Shown here piece after piece: positions 1 to 11,994 of a stretch of DNA of 64,000 bases. Position numbers and translations under genes: made by a program. The stretch covers positions 1,488,001-1,552,000 of the forward strand of contig JAOWBW010000087.1 in the NCBI GenBank assembly GCA_026119855.1, given 5' to 3'. Position 1 is the first letter of the stretch. Each line of letters begins with the position of its first letter. Source of the DNA: Campanula takesimana (lineage: Eukaryota; Streptophyta; Magnoliopsida; Asterales; Campanulaceae). The notes under the pieces were generated by a model that ran no database searches, was not told where the DNA came from, and saw nothing but the letters and a program-made list of their open reading frames with translations.

Positions 1-1310
1 CTCTTGGTCTGAACACGCTCTCTGTTAGGGCACTTGGACTTCCACACCGCATTGATCAACTTTGTGTCCTTCTCCCACCTAACATACCGTTTCTTGATGT
101 CTCTCCTTTTTACACCAATAGGCCGGTTCTTTAGCCTCTTGCTCCCACCCGAGCGAATGTCGACATTGTAGGTAGAGTACAACATCTTCTCCTTAACCCC
201 ATGAGCTATCACCTTATCTCCTTTTGTGACTTCCCAAGACCCACCAGTGAAGGTCACACCATACCCTTCATCATCAAGTTGTCCCACGGAAATCACCCTC
301 CTTCTCAAGTCCAGAACATGCATCATATCGTGCAATTGTAAAACAGCCCCGTTAGGTGTCTTCATCATCACATCCCCCTTACCTTTGATCTTCAAAGGTT
401 GATCATCACCAAGATAAACAACCCCAAAACCTCCCGGTGTGTATCGCTCCATTGTTTCTGCATCCCCACTAGCATGACAAGAAGCTCCAGAATCCAACAC
501 CCAATCTTCACCTGACTGCTCCTCTCCTAGGATTAATACATCCCCATCATCCACCACGTGTGCATCACCATCCTTCTCCAGACAGTCATAACTGATATGA
601 CCCATCGTGCCACAATTGTAGCACTTGACCGGCTTTTTCCCCTTTTTCGGTCCTCCCATTCCCCTATTTCTCTCCACCCTAAGTGCATCCCCATCTGCGG
701 AAGATTCTCCCCTTTTCTCTTTCCTTCTCAACTCCTCTTGAAGGATGAGATCTCGAACTTCCGTATACACCAATGGGGTTTTCGACGTACTGATCGTTGT
801 GACAGTTACCTCCCAACTATCAGGCAACGATTTTAGTAGAAAACATGCTAACACTTCATCGAAGAAAGTAATATCAACACTTTTTAATTGGTCCACCATA
901 CCTTTGAAACTGCCGATATGACTTGCTGCTGTCTGCCCCTCTGACATCTTCGTATTCTCAAACCTCTTTATCAAATGCACCTTATTGATATTCGACGGCT
1001 TCTCATACATGTCTGACAGCATCTATAGCAACCCCACCGTTGTCTTGGCCTCCATCGCGTTCCATGCAACGTCGTCGGTTAGAGCGCTCCTCACCGCTCC
1101 TAACGCCTTCCGATCTAACGTCTCCCAATCCCCTTGTGACATGTCTTCGGGTTTCGCACCTAAGGGTTTATGAAGATCCTTACAATAAAGGTAATCTTCA
1201 ACCCTTGTCCTCCAAAGCGTGAAATTCACACCGTTGAATTTCTTGATTGAGTTCTTCATCTTGATTGCTTCACAAAGTCCCCAAGAACGTGATTCAAAAT
1301 TAATCAACAA
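1..1310 (-). pseudogene. gag/protease remnant of gag-only Copia element, copy A (runs off left edge)
   Basis: Read leftward from 1310, this is a Copia-type gag. The N-terminal part (from MKNSIKKFNG) resembles the UBN2/DUF4219 capsid-like region. A CCHC zinc knuckle (CYNCGTMGHISYDC in the sister copy) and a protease start motif (LDSGAS) follow, then a GAG-pre-integrase-like segment. A TAG at 1023-1025 (CAG in copy B) breaks the frame. Below about 1020 I traced an open frame to position 1. That frame lacks the 1-nt deletion and the second stop found in copy B. It is colinear with 10138-11445 and differs from it by only scattered substitutions. Function inferred from family: capsid protein of a non-autonomous LTR element. 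It is a decayed copy with no cellular role implied. Confidence 0.85.
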
Positions 1311-1340
1311 ATGAAACTTTGAATCCTCCTAACCAAAGCT

Positions 1341-1345
1341 CTTGA
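1341..1345. repeat. Target-site duplication CTTGA, left
   Basis: It matches CTTGA at 9302-9306. The empty site can be read in the sister copy at 11476-11485, where a single CTTGA lies within the minus-strand primer-binding site. Confidence 0.95.
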
Positions 1346-2838
1346 TGTTGGTAGTGGTTCCCTAGGCACGTTTAATAAACGTTGTAATTGTTATCATTCA
1401 TTTCATATCAATAAAGAGATGTTTTGATTATTATTGTTGTTCATGTTTACTTATAATAATCTCCGTCCCTAGCACTTGTTAAGCACTAGTATAAAGGCTA
1501 AATGATCATGGGATGATCATGATAGATTTATGGGTACTTGTTTGGAACAAGGTACTGGACATGACCCGCTCTATGAGATTTATGTCATGGTCTATGTCAT
1601 ACATATATCTCATATTAGTTATGTCATTTGAATCCTTAGACATAAAGTTATTATAGTCTTCCACTTGATGAACATTATGTTTGACATATTCAAACGCTAC
1701 CTTTAACCGGGAAGTTATAAAGGGTATGATTGGCATAATCGGATTCACGTAGGGAAGAATAATAAGCTAAATAGATTTGTCCCTCTTCGGAGAGATGTCA
1801 AGCTTGGGCCTCTCGTAGGAATGATGTTGATGAAATGTTCGGCCGGACTCAAATGAATTGATTGGATCAATGTCATTTGGATTATCAACATATTCGGAAT
1901 CGAGAAAGTATTGAACAAAACAAGTTGACCGTTTGACCATGACTTGTGTTCAATGACATCATGGACAAAGGGATTATGACATATTCTAAAGGAATGCGAA
2001 CTTGTATCTAGTTATACTATTTGGGTAGGTATGACGGTTTGCTAGAACCTAATCATATCTTATGGTTTCATGCTTGAACCCATTGCCAACTTAGTATAAT
2101 CCTAGAGGGTCACACACAAAAGAACGAATCTTTAAAAGGACTATATTGGAATTTTGGAAATTCTGGACATTCTGGGGAAGTGGGCGACCGCACAGTATGG
2201 ACTGGGCGGCCGCACACTTAGCTCAGTTTTTGTACCAGTTTTGTTTCAGATAGTTGTGCGACCGCACGGAGGCTTTTGGGCGGCCGCACAGTACTGTCGG
2301 GTGGCAGATTCCTAATTTGATTAGGAAACGAATTTTGGACGGATTTTAACGCAAGTTCCCTATTTGGAATAGGTCATACTTGTGTATAAAAGACCAAATT
2401 CGGCTAGCACTCTAAGCCAATGATTTTGTGAGTCTCAAAGAGTTTGAGAGAGGGTTTATTTTGTTCTAAGACATTCTTGGTTGAAGAACAAAATAATACA
2501 CAAAATAAATTCCATATAGTTCTTTTGATTGTGGAAAAGTGTTTCACAATTTGGTCTAGCAACCAAGATCAAAGAAGCTCCTTTGATATTCGTTCGAAGT
2601 GTGGATACCGCTAGAGGGTGAAAATCATCATCTTCAAAGTTCGTGTTCAAGCTTTGTGATCGTGATCAAATCTTCAAACCTCCACAAAAGACCAAGAGAA
2701 TTTGATAGCCATCAAGGGTTAGTTTATTCCTTTATTCTTATGTTGTATTTGATTTAGTCATATGAACGGATCCATGGCTTTGGGTTTCAAAATTTTAAAT
2801 GCTAAATTCCGCTGCGCATGTTACTTGGAAACCCAACA
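1346..2838 (+). repeat. 5' LTR of Copia element (1493 bp)
   Basis: Bounded by TG...CA and followed at once by the primer-binding site. A TATA-like TATAAAAG at 2395-2402 marks the probable core promoter. Positions 2183-2300 hold four copies of a GC-rich word close to GGGCGRCCGCAC. The segment 1966-2535 is absent from the 3' LTR. Confidence 0.95.
2395..2402 (+). promoter_or_regulatory. TATA-like box in Copia 5' LTR
   Basis: TATAAAAG lies about 440 bp before the LTR end, the expected region for the U3/R boundary. It falls in the part missing from the 3' LTR. Promoter activity is inferred from the motif and its position. Confidence 0.55.
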
Positions 2839-2839
2839 G

Positions 2840-2851
2840 TGGTATCAGAGC
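2840..2851 (+). other. Primer-binding site, initiator tRNA-Met type
   Basis: TGGTATCAGAGC, complementary to the 3' end of plant initiator tRNA-Met, begins one base after the 5' LTR end, as in most plant Copia elements. Confidence 0.95.
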
Positions 2852-4404
2852 CCCGTTCATGTTGATTATTTCAATACCTAGATCATGTTATGTGTATATA
2901 AATTGTTTATGTGCCTTGCATGATATGAATATTGGAATATGTGATATATATGTGTTATGTGATTTTATGTGGTTTATTGTTTTACAACTTTAATCGCACG
3001 ATTCAATCGCAATAAATAAATTATGGTGGATTCAGAATTGTTGGTTATTAATTTTTTATTGGATCAAAGTTTTAATAATCAGGGAAAAACAATTTTGAGA
3101 CAAAATTTTCGAACTTAAAATTCTGCACATTCTGATTGAACCGGGCGACCGCACGGAAGATACTGGGCGGCCGCACGGTTTTTGGGCGACCGCACAGGTC
3201 TTTTGGGCGGCCGCACGCCAAGATCAGAATGTCTGATTTTGCTCAAAAATCAGAATTTGGAATTTTCGAGAGGTTCAACAAAACCAGTAACAGAACCAAT
3301 CCAGACCTGCTGATCTGGAATGGGTTTTGGGTAGTTGGTTTGTGTGTGGATCTTGGGGTTTGATTTTCCTATTTGTTTTAGTCTTGTGATTCTAAGATTG
3401 GTTCAAGGTTTGGATGGCTAATCTGCGTTCATCGAGATTGTGTTTCCCAAACTTGATCGCAATCAAAGTTTCAAAGATGAAACGAAGTTAGAATTATGAA
3501 GAGTTCATAATTGCTAAAATTGAGAAACAAAGTTCTTGATTCAAAGTTTGGAGATCCATGTGGAATTGTGAATGCAATTGGCCTACGTTCATCGAGACCA
3601 TCTATTGCTTAGTTTCGGCCACATGGACTACTTTCTTGGTCTCTTGAATTAGTGCGGGATTGTGGTTGCCTAATGGCTTAGTTCGACCGCACTTCTTGTT
3701 GTCTTGATTTGGAGATAATGACCAAAGTTGAAATAGTCTCATCCTCATAATTATAGAGAAACTAATGACACATAAATACCATGCTTAAATTAATGGAGAT
3801 TATTTAGTGGCTAAACTTGATGTGTAACATGTTTATATTATGTGCTCATAAATGTGTTATATGCTACATGTGATAAACCTTCAAAGAAAATTTTAAGTCT
3901 TTTATTGCCATGCCATGATTAAAACACTTGTTAGTACATAAGTGACTCTAATGTAGATTCGCCCTAGCGAGATGCATTAAATTTATTTATGTATGAGCAA
4001 GATAGATAATGTGGGCACGCCCTAGCGGGACACATTAACTATGCGTTTAAAATGGTTAGACTTAATTGGGCGTCAAAACAGTTTTGGGCCTAGGCAAAGA
4101 TGAGGTTTAACATGCTTTTTGAAATTGGATTTCTTAAAGAATCTCATAAAAGGAACTAAGAGTCATATGAGATATGATTGACAAGAGTTGTCTACCTAAT
4201 TAATTTGATTTTGTGTAATCCGCCTTAGCGGACTTGAAATTAAATTAAAGTTGGATCTTGGACCAATTAAATTATATTATACATTGGATGTATATGAAGG
4301 TTATATAATTTAGTGGGAGTATTTTGTTTGAGAAATACATTATTTATCTCTTTCATGAAAATCGGTACTTATTGAATTTTGGAAATTTTGCATATTTGTA
4401 GATA
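2852..4404 (+). other. Untranslated leader of Copia element
   Basis: 1.55 kb without a convincing coding frame. Four GGGCGACCGCAC/GGGCGGCCGCAC words lie at 3143-3215, the same words as in the LTR. A second spaced repeat (CGCCCTAGCG-like) occurs near 3961, 4018 and 4222. Packaging or promoter elements are expected here in this class, but none can be assigned. Confidence 0.7.
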
Positions 4405-7400
4405 ATGACTAATAACACTCAATCAATGTCGTTGCGATCGATCCTTGAGAAGGATAAGCTCGAAGAGAATGGTACTAACTTTATGGATTGGATCCGTAGC
4501 ATAAGAATCGTTCTTAGGCAAGAAGATAAGTTGTACATTCTCGATGGGCCTCTCCCCGCTGAACCACCGCCTACTGCCCCTAGGGTAGAAAGAGACAATT
4601 ACAAGAAACATCGTAATGATTCTAGAGATGTAAGTTGTCTCATGCTTGCTGCTATGTGTTCAAAACTCCAACAAAGTTTGGAACATTTGGAAGCCTATGA
4701 GATAGGCGTGGAGTTAAGAACCATGTTTCAAGAGCAAGCTAGGCAAGAGAGGTACAAGACCATTGTTGCATTCACTACTAGTAAAATGAATGAAGGGCAA
4801 CAAGTGAGTCCTCACTTTCTTAAAATGAAAGGTTATGTAGAGCACCTTGAGAAACTTGGCTATCCAATCCCATTGGAGCTAGCCACGGATCTCATTCTTA
4901 ATTCATTGCCTAAAAGTTATAATCAGTTTGTGATGAATTATAACATGCATGGAATGGATAAGAATCTCTCTGAGTTGCATGGGATGCTCAAGACTGCAGA
5001 GATGAAAATTGTGGAGAAAGGTTCTCCCGTGCTCTTGGTTCATGATGGGAAGAAGGCTAGTGCCAAAGGAAAGGGTAAGAAAGTTGTCAAACCCAAAATA
5101 AGCAAGGCAAAGGTTGCCAAGGCTTCTGAGGCAAAACCTGATTCACAAAAGGATGCAATCTGTTTCCATTGTCAAGAAATTGGTCATTGGAAACGTAATT
5201 GCAAGGCTTTCTTGGAAGAGCAAAAGAAGAAGAAGAGCAGCAAGGCTGCGTCGACTTCAGGTATCTATATGATAGATATTCTCCTTTCTACCACTGATTC
5301 TTGGGTATTGGATACCGGATGTGGTTCTCACATTTGTCTAAATGTGCAGGGACTAAAGAATAGGAGACTGCTTAAAGAAGGTGAAGTAGATCTACGTGTG
5401 GGGAATGGAGCAAGAGTTGCTGCATTAGCCGTAGGGACTTATGAAGTCACTTTACCTTCCGGATTAATTCTTGTTTTGAACAATTGTTATTATGTTCCGG
5501 ATTTAAGCAGAAATATTATTTCAATTTCTTGTTTGGATAATGAAGGTTTTAAGTTTCTTATTGAGAATAAGAAATTTTCTATTTATTTAAATGATGTGCT
5601 GTATGGTATTGCTAATTCATTTAATGGCCTTTATATCTTGGATGTCAAGAATGAAAATAATGACAATGTCTATCATGTAAATAAGAAATCTAAACCTAAT
5701 GATGTAAATCATACCTATTTATGGCATTGCCGTCTTGGTCATATTAATGAGAAGCGTATCTCAAAACTCCATGGGGACGGACTTTTAGGTTCATGTGACC
5801 TCGAGTCATATGATACTTGTGAGTCGTGTCTTCTTGGAAAAATGACTAAGACACCTTTTACCAAGCTGGGTGAAAGGGCAAGCGACTTATTGGGGTTGAT
5901 ACATTCCGATGTATGCGGACCATTAAGTAGCAATGCTAGGGGAGGATTTCAATACTTCATAACCTTCACTGATGATTATAGTAGATTTGGGTATGTTTAC
6001 CTAATGAAACATAAAAGTGAAGCATTTGAGATATTTAGAATATTTCAAAATGAAGTAGAAAAACAACTTGGCAAAAGTATAAAGGCACTTCGATCAGATC
6101 GAGGTGGTGAATACTTGAGCCAAGAATTTGATGATCATCTAAAGAATTGTGGAATAGTTTCACAATTGACTCCGCCCGGAACACCACAATGGAATGGTGT
6201 GTCTGAGAGGAGAAATCGGACTTTGTTAGACATGGTTCGATCAATGATGAGTCAAGTTGATCTTCCAATATCTTTTTGGGGTTACGCCCTAGAAACCGCT
6301 GCTTTCACACTAAATCAAGTTCCAACTAAATCGGTTCCAAAGACTCCATATGAGATGTGGAGTGGAAAGAAACCTAGTTTATCTTTCATGAGGATTTGGG
6401 GTTGCAAAGTTTATGTCAAGAGACTTATCTCTGGCAAACTAGCACACAAATCCGATAAATGTATTTTCGTGGGATATCCTAAAGAAACTAAAGGATATTA
6501 CTTTTACAACCGTGAGGACAACAAAGTGTTTGTTGCCCGAACTGGTGTCTTTCTGGAGAAAGAGTTTCTCTTCAAAGAAATCAGTGGGAGTAAAATAAAT
6601 CTTGAAGAAATTCGAGACCCAGAAAATAACATTGAACCAATAGTGGAACAAGAACAAGAACCACAAGGAGTTGTGGAAACTGTTCAGAATACACAAGCGA
6701 CTCGCAGATCTAGTAGGTTACGATCCGAGCCCGAGAGATATGGATTTCTCGTAACGGATAGTAATGAGGTAGAAATCATTGAGAATGATGAACCATCAAC
6801 CTACCAAGAGGCGATGTCCTCTCCTGATTCGGACAAGTGGCTTGGAGCCATGGAATCCGAATTGCAATCCATGCAAGACAATCAAGTTTAGAATTTGATT
6901 GATGCGCCCGAAGGTGTAAAAACCATAGGATGCAAATGGGTCTTCAAGAAGAAGACTGACATGGATGGGAAGGTGCATACTTACAAAGCTAGGCTTGTAG
7001 TGAAAGGTTATAGGCAAGTTCATGGTATTGACTATGATGAGACCTTTTCACCCGTAGCAATGATCAAGTCTATAAGAATTTTGCTTGCCATTGTCGCATA
7101 TCATGACTATGAAATATGGCAGATGGACGTCAAAACCGCTTTCCTGAATGGAAAACTCCAAGAGGATGTGTATATGACACAACCAGAAGGTTTTGAACAA
7201 GATTCTAAGGTATGCAAATTGCAAAGATCCATCTATGGATTGAAGCAAGCTTCAAGGAGTTGGAATCTCCGTTTTGATGAATCGGTCAAAGAGTTTGGTT
7301 TCATCAAGAACGAAGATGAGCCTTGTGTATACAAGAAGATTAGTGGGAGCATAGTGCTATTCCTTATTTTATACGTGGATGACATATTACTCATTGGAAA

Positions 7401-8364
7401 CGACATTCCTACACTTCAGCCTGTGAAGACTTGGTTAGGAAAGTGCTTCGCAATGAAAGATATGGGTGAAGCCGCATATATTCTTGGCAATAAGATCTAT
7501 AGAGATAGATCAAGGAGGCTACTTGGTTTAAGCCAAAGTACATACATTGACAAGGTCATTAGAAGATTCCGTATGGAAAATTCTAAGAGAGGGACCTTGC
7601 CCGTGTTACATGGAGTTTCTCTAAGCAAGACTCAATGTCCTAAGACAAAAGATGAGCGTGAGAAAATGAATGATGTTCCATATGCTTCGGAAATTGGGTC
7701 CATCATGTATGCCATGATTTGTACTAGGCCGGATGTGTCTTATGCTTTGAGCATGACAAGCAGATACCAATCCGACCCTGGCGAAAATCACTGGATAGCC
7801 GTAAAAGCGATTCTTAAGTACTTGAGAAGGACTAAAGACTCGTTTTTGGTCTATGGAGGAATGGAAGATGATCTCGTTGTAAATGCTTACACGGATGCAA
7901 GCTTCCAAACAGACAAAGATGATAGCCGATCGCAATCGGGTTTTGTGTTTATGTTAAATGGTGGAGCTGTAAGCTGAAAGAGTTCCAAGCAAAGTACAAC
8001 CGCTGATTCTACAACAGAAGCTGAGTATATTGCTGCATCGGATGCTGCAAAGGAAACTGTTTGGATTAAGAAGTTCATAACTGAACTTGAAGTGGTTCCT
8101 AGTATTGCTAATCCAATAGACCTTTATTGCGATAATAATGGTGCTATTGCTCAAGCAAAGGAACCAAGAGCACATCAGAAATCCAAACACATACTTAGGC
8201 GTTTTCATATCATTCGAGAGATCGTTGATAGGGGAGACGTAAATATATGCAGAGTACCTACTGATGACAATGTTGCGGACCCGCTAACAAAGGGACTTCC
8301 ACAAGCTAAACATGATGGTCATGTTAGGTCCATGGGTATTAGATACATGGGAGATTGGGCCTAG
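4405..8364 (+). pseudogene. Copia gag-pol polyprotein with two in-frame stops
   Basis: A single frame of about 1319 codons. Gag occupies residues 1-270, with a zinc knuckle at 253-266 (C-x2-C-x4-H-x4-C). The protease DTG is at 303-305. An HxRLGH pre-integrase motif near 440 is followed by a CxxC pair. Integrase D502, D565 and E601 fit D,D35E. In reverse transcriptase the YVDD box is at 990-993 (7372-7383), and RNase H has an EAEYIA-like motif and a DNNGA segment. The frame is broken by TAG at 6889-6891 and TGA at 7975-7977. Both stand where relatives have Trp, and each needs one G-to-A change from TGG. No frameshift is visible. Family function: encodes capsid, protease, integrase and reverse transcriptase for copy-and-paste transposition. 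Near-intact domains suggest a fairly recent insertion. Confidence 0.95.
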
Positions 8365-8365
8365 G

Positions 8366-8378
8366 GCAAGTGGGAGAT
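8366..8378 (+). other. Polypurine tract
   Basis: A purine-rich run (GCAAGTGGGAGAT) directly before the 3' LTR start, where plus-strand DNA priming occurs in this class. Confidence 0.85.
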
Positions 8379-9301
8379 TGTTGGTAGTGGTGCCCTAGGC
8401 ACGTTTAATAAACGTTGTAATTGTTATCATTCATTTCATATCAATAAAGAGATGTTTTGATTATTATTGTTGTTCATGTTTACTTATAATAATCTCCGTC
8501 CCTAGCACTTGTTAAGCACTAGTATAAAGGCTAAATGATCATGGGATGATCATGTTAGATTTATGGGTACTTGTTTGGAACAAGGTACTGGACATGACCC
8601 GCTCTATGAGATTTATGTCATGGTCTATGTCATACATATATCTCATATTAGTTATGTCATTTGAATCCTTAGGCATGAAGTTATTATAGTCTTCCACTTG
8701 ATGAACATTATGTTTGACATATTCAAACGCTACCTTTAACCGGGAAGTTATAAAGGGTATGATTGGCATAATCGGATTCACGTAGGGAAGAATAATAAGC
8801 TAAATGGATTTGTCCCTCTTCGGAGAGATGTCAAGCTTGGGCCTCTCGTAGGAATGATGTTGATGAAATGTTCAGCCGGACTCAAATGAATTGATTGGAT
8901 CAATGTCATTTGGATTATCAACATATTCGGAATCGAGAAAGTATTGAACAAAACAAGTTGACCGTTTGACCATGACTTGTGTTCAATGACATCATGGAAA
9001 AGTGTTTCACAATTTGGTCTAGCAACCAAGATCAAAGAAGCTCCTTTGATATTCGTTCGAAGTGTGGATACCGCTAGAGGGTGAAAATCATCATCTTCAA
9101 AATTCGTGTTCAAGCTTTGTGATCGTGATCACATCTTCAAACCTCCACCAAAGACCAAGAGAATTTGATAGCCATCAAGGGTTAGTTTATTTCTTTATTC
9201 TTATGTTGTATTTGATTTAGTCATATGAACGGATCCATGGCTTTGGGTTTCAAAATTTTAAATGCTAAATTCCGCTGCGCATGTTACTTGGAAACCCAAC
9301 A
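8379..9301 (+). repeat. 3' LTR of Copia element, 570-bp internal deletion
   Basis: The same start and end as the 5' LTR with high identity, but 923 bp rather than 1493 bp. The missing block equals 1966-2535 of the 5' LTR. TGGA flanks the block on both sides, so a microhomology or slippage deletion explains it. The TATA-like region and the GC-rich word cluster are gone. Confidence 0.95.
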
Positions 9302-9313
9302 CTTGATACCAGT
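9302..9313 (-). other. Rest of copy A primer-binding site
   Basis: Read on the minus strand it gives ACTGGTATCAAG. The site continues as AGC at 1338-1340, on the far side of the nested Copia element. The first five bases are the right-hand TSD. Confidence 0.85.
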
Positions 9314-9823
9314 TGTTGGGAATTTAGTGGTACCCCGTTGCAATATAAATAAAGAACACAAACCCACAAGCACAATAATGGAAGAATCACACACACAAGA
9401 ACACAAGAATTGTTTACCCGGTTCGTTCAACACATGAACTACGTCCGGGGGCAATTGCCAAGCCAATATATTATTAATCACACCTTAATAATTTGCTACA
9501 ATGTATTATAGGTCGTATCTATGCTTATATAGCAGTACAAGGAAGATCTAAATCAAATTAAAAAGAGATTGTGTCAAAATAGGAAACAAATCAGTCAAGC
9601 CGGCATACCAAGCGCCCGCTTGGGTCTAGGCGAGCGCCCGCTCGAATTAATATTCATGCGGACCAACCTTTCTGCCTAAATGAGCGCCCGCCTGGTCACC
9701 ACCAGGCGCCCGCTTGCTTCTCCGCCCAGAAGTTCTCCTCCGGTTTGAACTCCTTCTTGATCTCACCAACTCCCCCGACTTAGACTCCTTTTCTTCCTCA
9801 TAGTTTAGGATCCAATCCCAACA
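9314..9823 (-). repeat. Shared LTR between gag-only copies A and B (510 bp)
   Basis: TGTTGGGAAT...ATCCCAACA in plus orientation. It matches 11489-11994 with a handful of substitutions and one 4-5-nt indel in the GCGCCCGC-rich part (about 9608-9716). A polypurine tract lies on its right and a primer-binding site on its left. Confidence 0.93.
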
Positions 9824-9838
9824 ATCTCCCACCTGGAG
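9824..9838 (-). other. Polypurine tract of gag-only copy B
   Basis: On the minus strand this reads CTCCAGGTGGGAGAT immediately before the LTR. Confidence 0.8.
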
Positions 9839-9947
9839 ACTAAACTCATAAGCATAGAAACACCCATCAACTCCCACCACAGAGTGAACACCTTTGAACA
9901 CGTTTTACCCCCCCCCCATATTAGCTTGACATTACCGAGCCTCCCGC

Positions 9948-11443
9948 TCAAGTACTAAGGCGAGTTGAAACCAAGCGACGTTTCAACCTCTCCGTGTTAG
10001 ATAGTTCTTGCCTCCCCAAATCATCTTCTACCTTGATTTCTCTCCGCAAGTCTAACTTCGCCTTCTCCTTCCAGACCCACCTTCCTCGCAATGCTTCCCC
10101 TTGAAACTTGGACACACCTTGTTTCATGCATCGTCTTCTCTTGGTCTGAACACGCTCTCTGTTAGGGCACTTGGACTTCCACACCGCATTGATCAACTTT
10201 GTGTCCTTCTCCCCCCTAACATACCGTTTCTTGATGTCTCTCATTTTTACACCAATAGGCCGGTTCTTTAGCCTCTTGCTCCCACCCGAGCGAATGTCGA
10301 CATTGTAGGTAGAGTACAACATCTTCTCCTTAACCCCATGAGCTATCACCTTAGCTCCTTTTGTGACTTCCCAAGACCCACCAGTGAAGGTCACACCATA
10401 CCCTTCATCATCAAGTTGTCCCACGGAAATCACCCTCCTTCTCAAGTCCGGAACATGCACACATCGTGCAATTGCAAAACAGCCCCGTTAGGTGTCTTCA
10501 TTATCACATCCCCCTTACCTTTGATCTTCAAAGGTTGATCATCACCAAGATAAACAACCCCAAAACCTCCCGGTGTGTATCGCTCCATTGTTTCTGCATC
10601 CCCACTAGCATGTCAAGAAGCTCCAGAATCCAACACCCAATCTTCACCTGACTGCTCCTCTCCTAGGATTAATACATCCCCATCATCCACCACGTGTGCA
10701 TCACCATCCTTCTCCAGACAGTCATAACTGATATGACCCATCGTGCCACAATTGTAGCACTTGACCGGCTTTTTCCCCTTTTTGGGTCCTCCCATTCCCC
10801 TATTTCTCTCCACCCTAAGTGCATCCCCATCTGCGGAAGATTCTCTCCTTTTCTCTTTCCTTCTCAACTCCTCTTGAAGGATGAGATCTCGAACTTCCGT
10901 ATACACCAATGGGGTTTTCGACGTACTGATCGTTGTGACAGTTACCTCCCAACTATCAGGCAACGATTTTAGTAGAAAACATGCTAACACTTCATCGAAT
11001 AAAGTAATATCAACACTTTTCAATTGGTCCACCATACCTTTGAAACTGCCGATATGACTTGCTGCTGTCTGCCCCTCTGACATCTTCGTATTCTCAAACC
11101 TCTTTATCAAATGCACCTTATTGATATTCTACGGCTTCTCATACATGTCTGACAGCATCTGTAGCAACCCCACCGTTGTCTTGGCCTCCATCGCGTTCCA
11201 TGCAACGTCGTCGGTTAGAGCGCTCCTCACCGCTCCTAACGCCTTCCGATCTAACGTCTCCCAATCCCCTTGTGACATGTCTTCGGGTTTCGTACCTAAG
11301 GGTTTATGAAGATCCTTACAATAAAGGTAATCTTCAACCCTTGTCCTCCAAAGCGTGAAATTCACACCGTTGAATTTCTTGATTGAGTTCTTCATCTTGA
11401 TTGCTTCACAAAGTCCCCAAGAACGTGATTCAAAATTAATCAA
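9948..11443 (-). pseudogene. gag/protease pseudogene of gag-only copy B
   Basis: Same order as copy A: UBN2-like gag from 11443, CCHC knuckle around 10740-10780, LDSGAS protease motif near 10620, and a GAG-pre-integrase-like segment from 10460. Breaks: TAG at 11129-11131 (TCG in copy A), TGA at 10613-10615 (TGT in copy A), and a 1-nt loss near 10460. The different lesions in the two copies show that they decayed independently. The last 100 codons or so of the lower frame have no recognisable domain and are probably non-coding. Confidence 0.88.
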
Positions 11444-11473
11444 CTAATGAAACTTTAAATCCTCCTAACCAAA

Positions 11474-11486
11474 GCTCTTGATACCA
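11474..11486 (-). other. Primer-binding site of copy B
   Basis: The minus strand reads TGGTATCAAGAGC two bases after the LTR end. It has one extra base compared with the usual TGGTATCAGAGC. Confidence 0.85.
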
Positions 11487-11488
11487 GT

Positions 11489-11994
11489 TGTTGGGAATTT
11501 AGTGGTACCCCGTTGCAATATAAATAAAGAACACAAACCCACAAGCACAATAATGGAAGAATCACACACACAAGAACACAAGAATTGTTTACCCGGTTCG
11601 TTCAACACATGAACTACGTCCGGGGGCAATTGCCAAGCCAATATATTATTAATCATACCTTAATAATTTGCTACAATGTGTTATAGGTCGTATCTATGCT
11701 TATATAGCAGTACAAGGAAGATCTAAATCAAATTAAAAAGAGATTGTGTCAAAATAGGAAACAAATCAGTCAAGCCGGCATACCAAGTGCCCGCTTGGGT
11801 CTAGGCGAGCGCCCGCTCGAATTAATATTCATGCGGACCAACCTTTCTGCCTAAATGAGCGCCTGGTCACCACCAGGCGCCCGCTTGCTTCTCCGCCCAG
11901 AAGTTCTCCTTCGGTTTGAACTCCTTCTTGATCTCACCAACTCCCCCGACTTAGAATCTTTTTCTTCCTCATAGTTTAGGATCCAATCCCAACA
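11489..11994 (-). repeat. 5' LTR of gag-only copy B (506 bp)
   Basis: TG...CA ends and near identity to 9314-9823. It borders older gag sequence at 11995. Confidence 0.93.

Larger units (their letters stand above)
1346..9301 (+). mobile_element. Full-length Ty1/Copia LTR retrotransposon
   Basis: The element starts TGTTGGTAGTGG and ends CCAACA, with a 5-bp TSD CTTGA at 1341-1345 and 9302-9306. Parts in order: 5' LTR 1346-2838, initiator-Met primer-binding site 2840-2851, long leader, gag-pol frame 4405-8364, polypurine tract near 8366-8378, 3' LTR 8379-9301. The order integrase, reverse transcriptase, RNase H is that of Copia. It is inserted in the primer-binding site of gag-only copy A. It cannot now make a full polyprotein because of two in-frame stops. 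Confidence 0.97.
9314..11994 (-). mobile_element. Gag-only non-autonomous Copia element, copy B (TR-GAG type)
   Basis: LTRs at 11489-11994 (5' on this strand) and 9314-9823 (3') flank an interior of only 1665 bp. The interior has a tRNA-Met-type primer-binding site, gag, the start of protease, and no integrase or reverse transcriptase. The left LTR also serves as the 5' LTR of copy A, so the two are tandem units sharing an LTR. The right flank is CCGGT (11995-11999); its partner TSD must lie left of the window. Mobilisation by enzymes of a related autonomous Copia is inferred. Confidence 0.9.

Noticed and set aside
558..836. Plus-strand open frame of 92 codons, repeated at 10694-10972
   Set aside because: It is antisense to the gag coding of the two gag-only copies. 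The conserved minus frame with a zinc knuckle explains it.
9647..9901. Minus frame of 84 codons with Arg-rich end
   Set aside because: Runs across LTR, polypurine tract and GC-rich words. An artefact of GCGCCCGC repeats.
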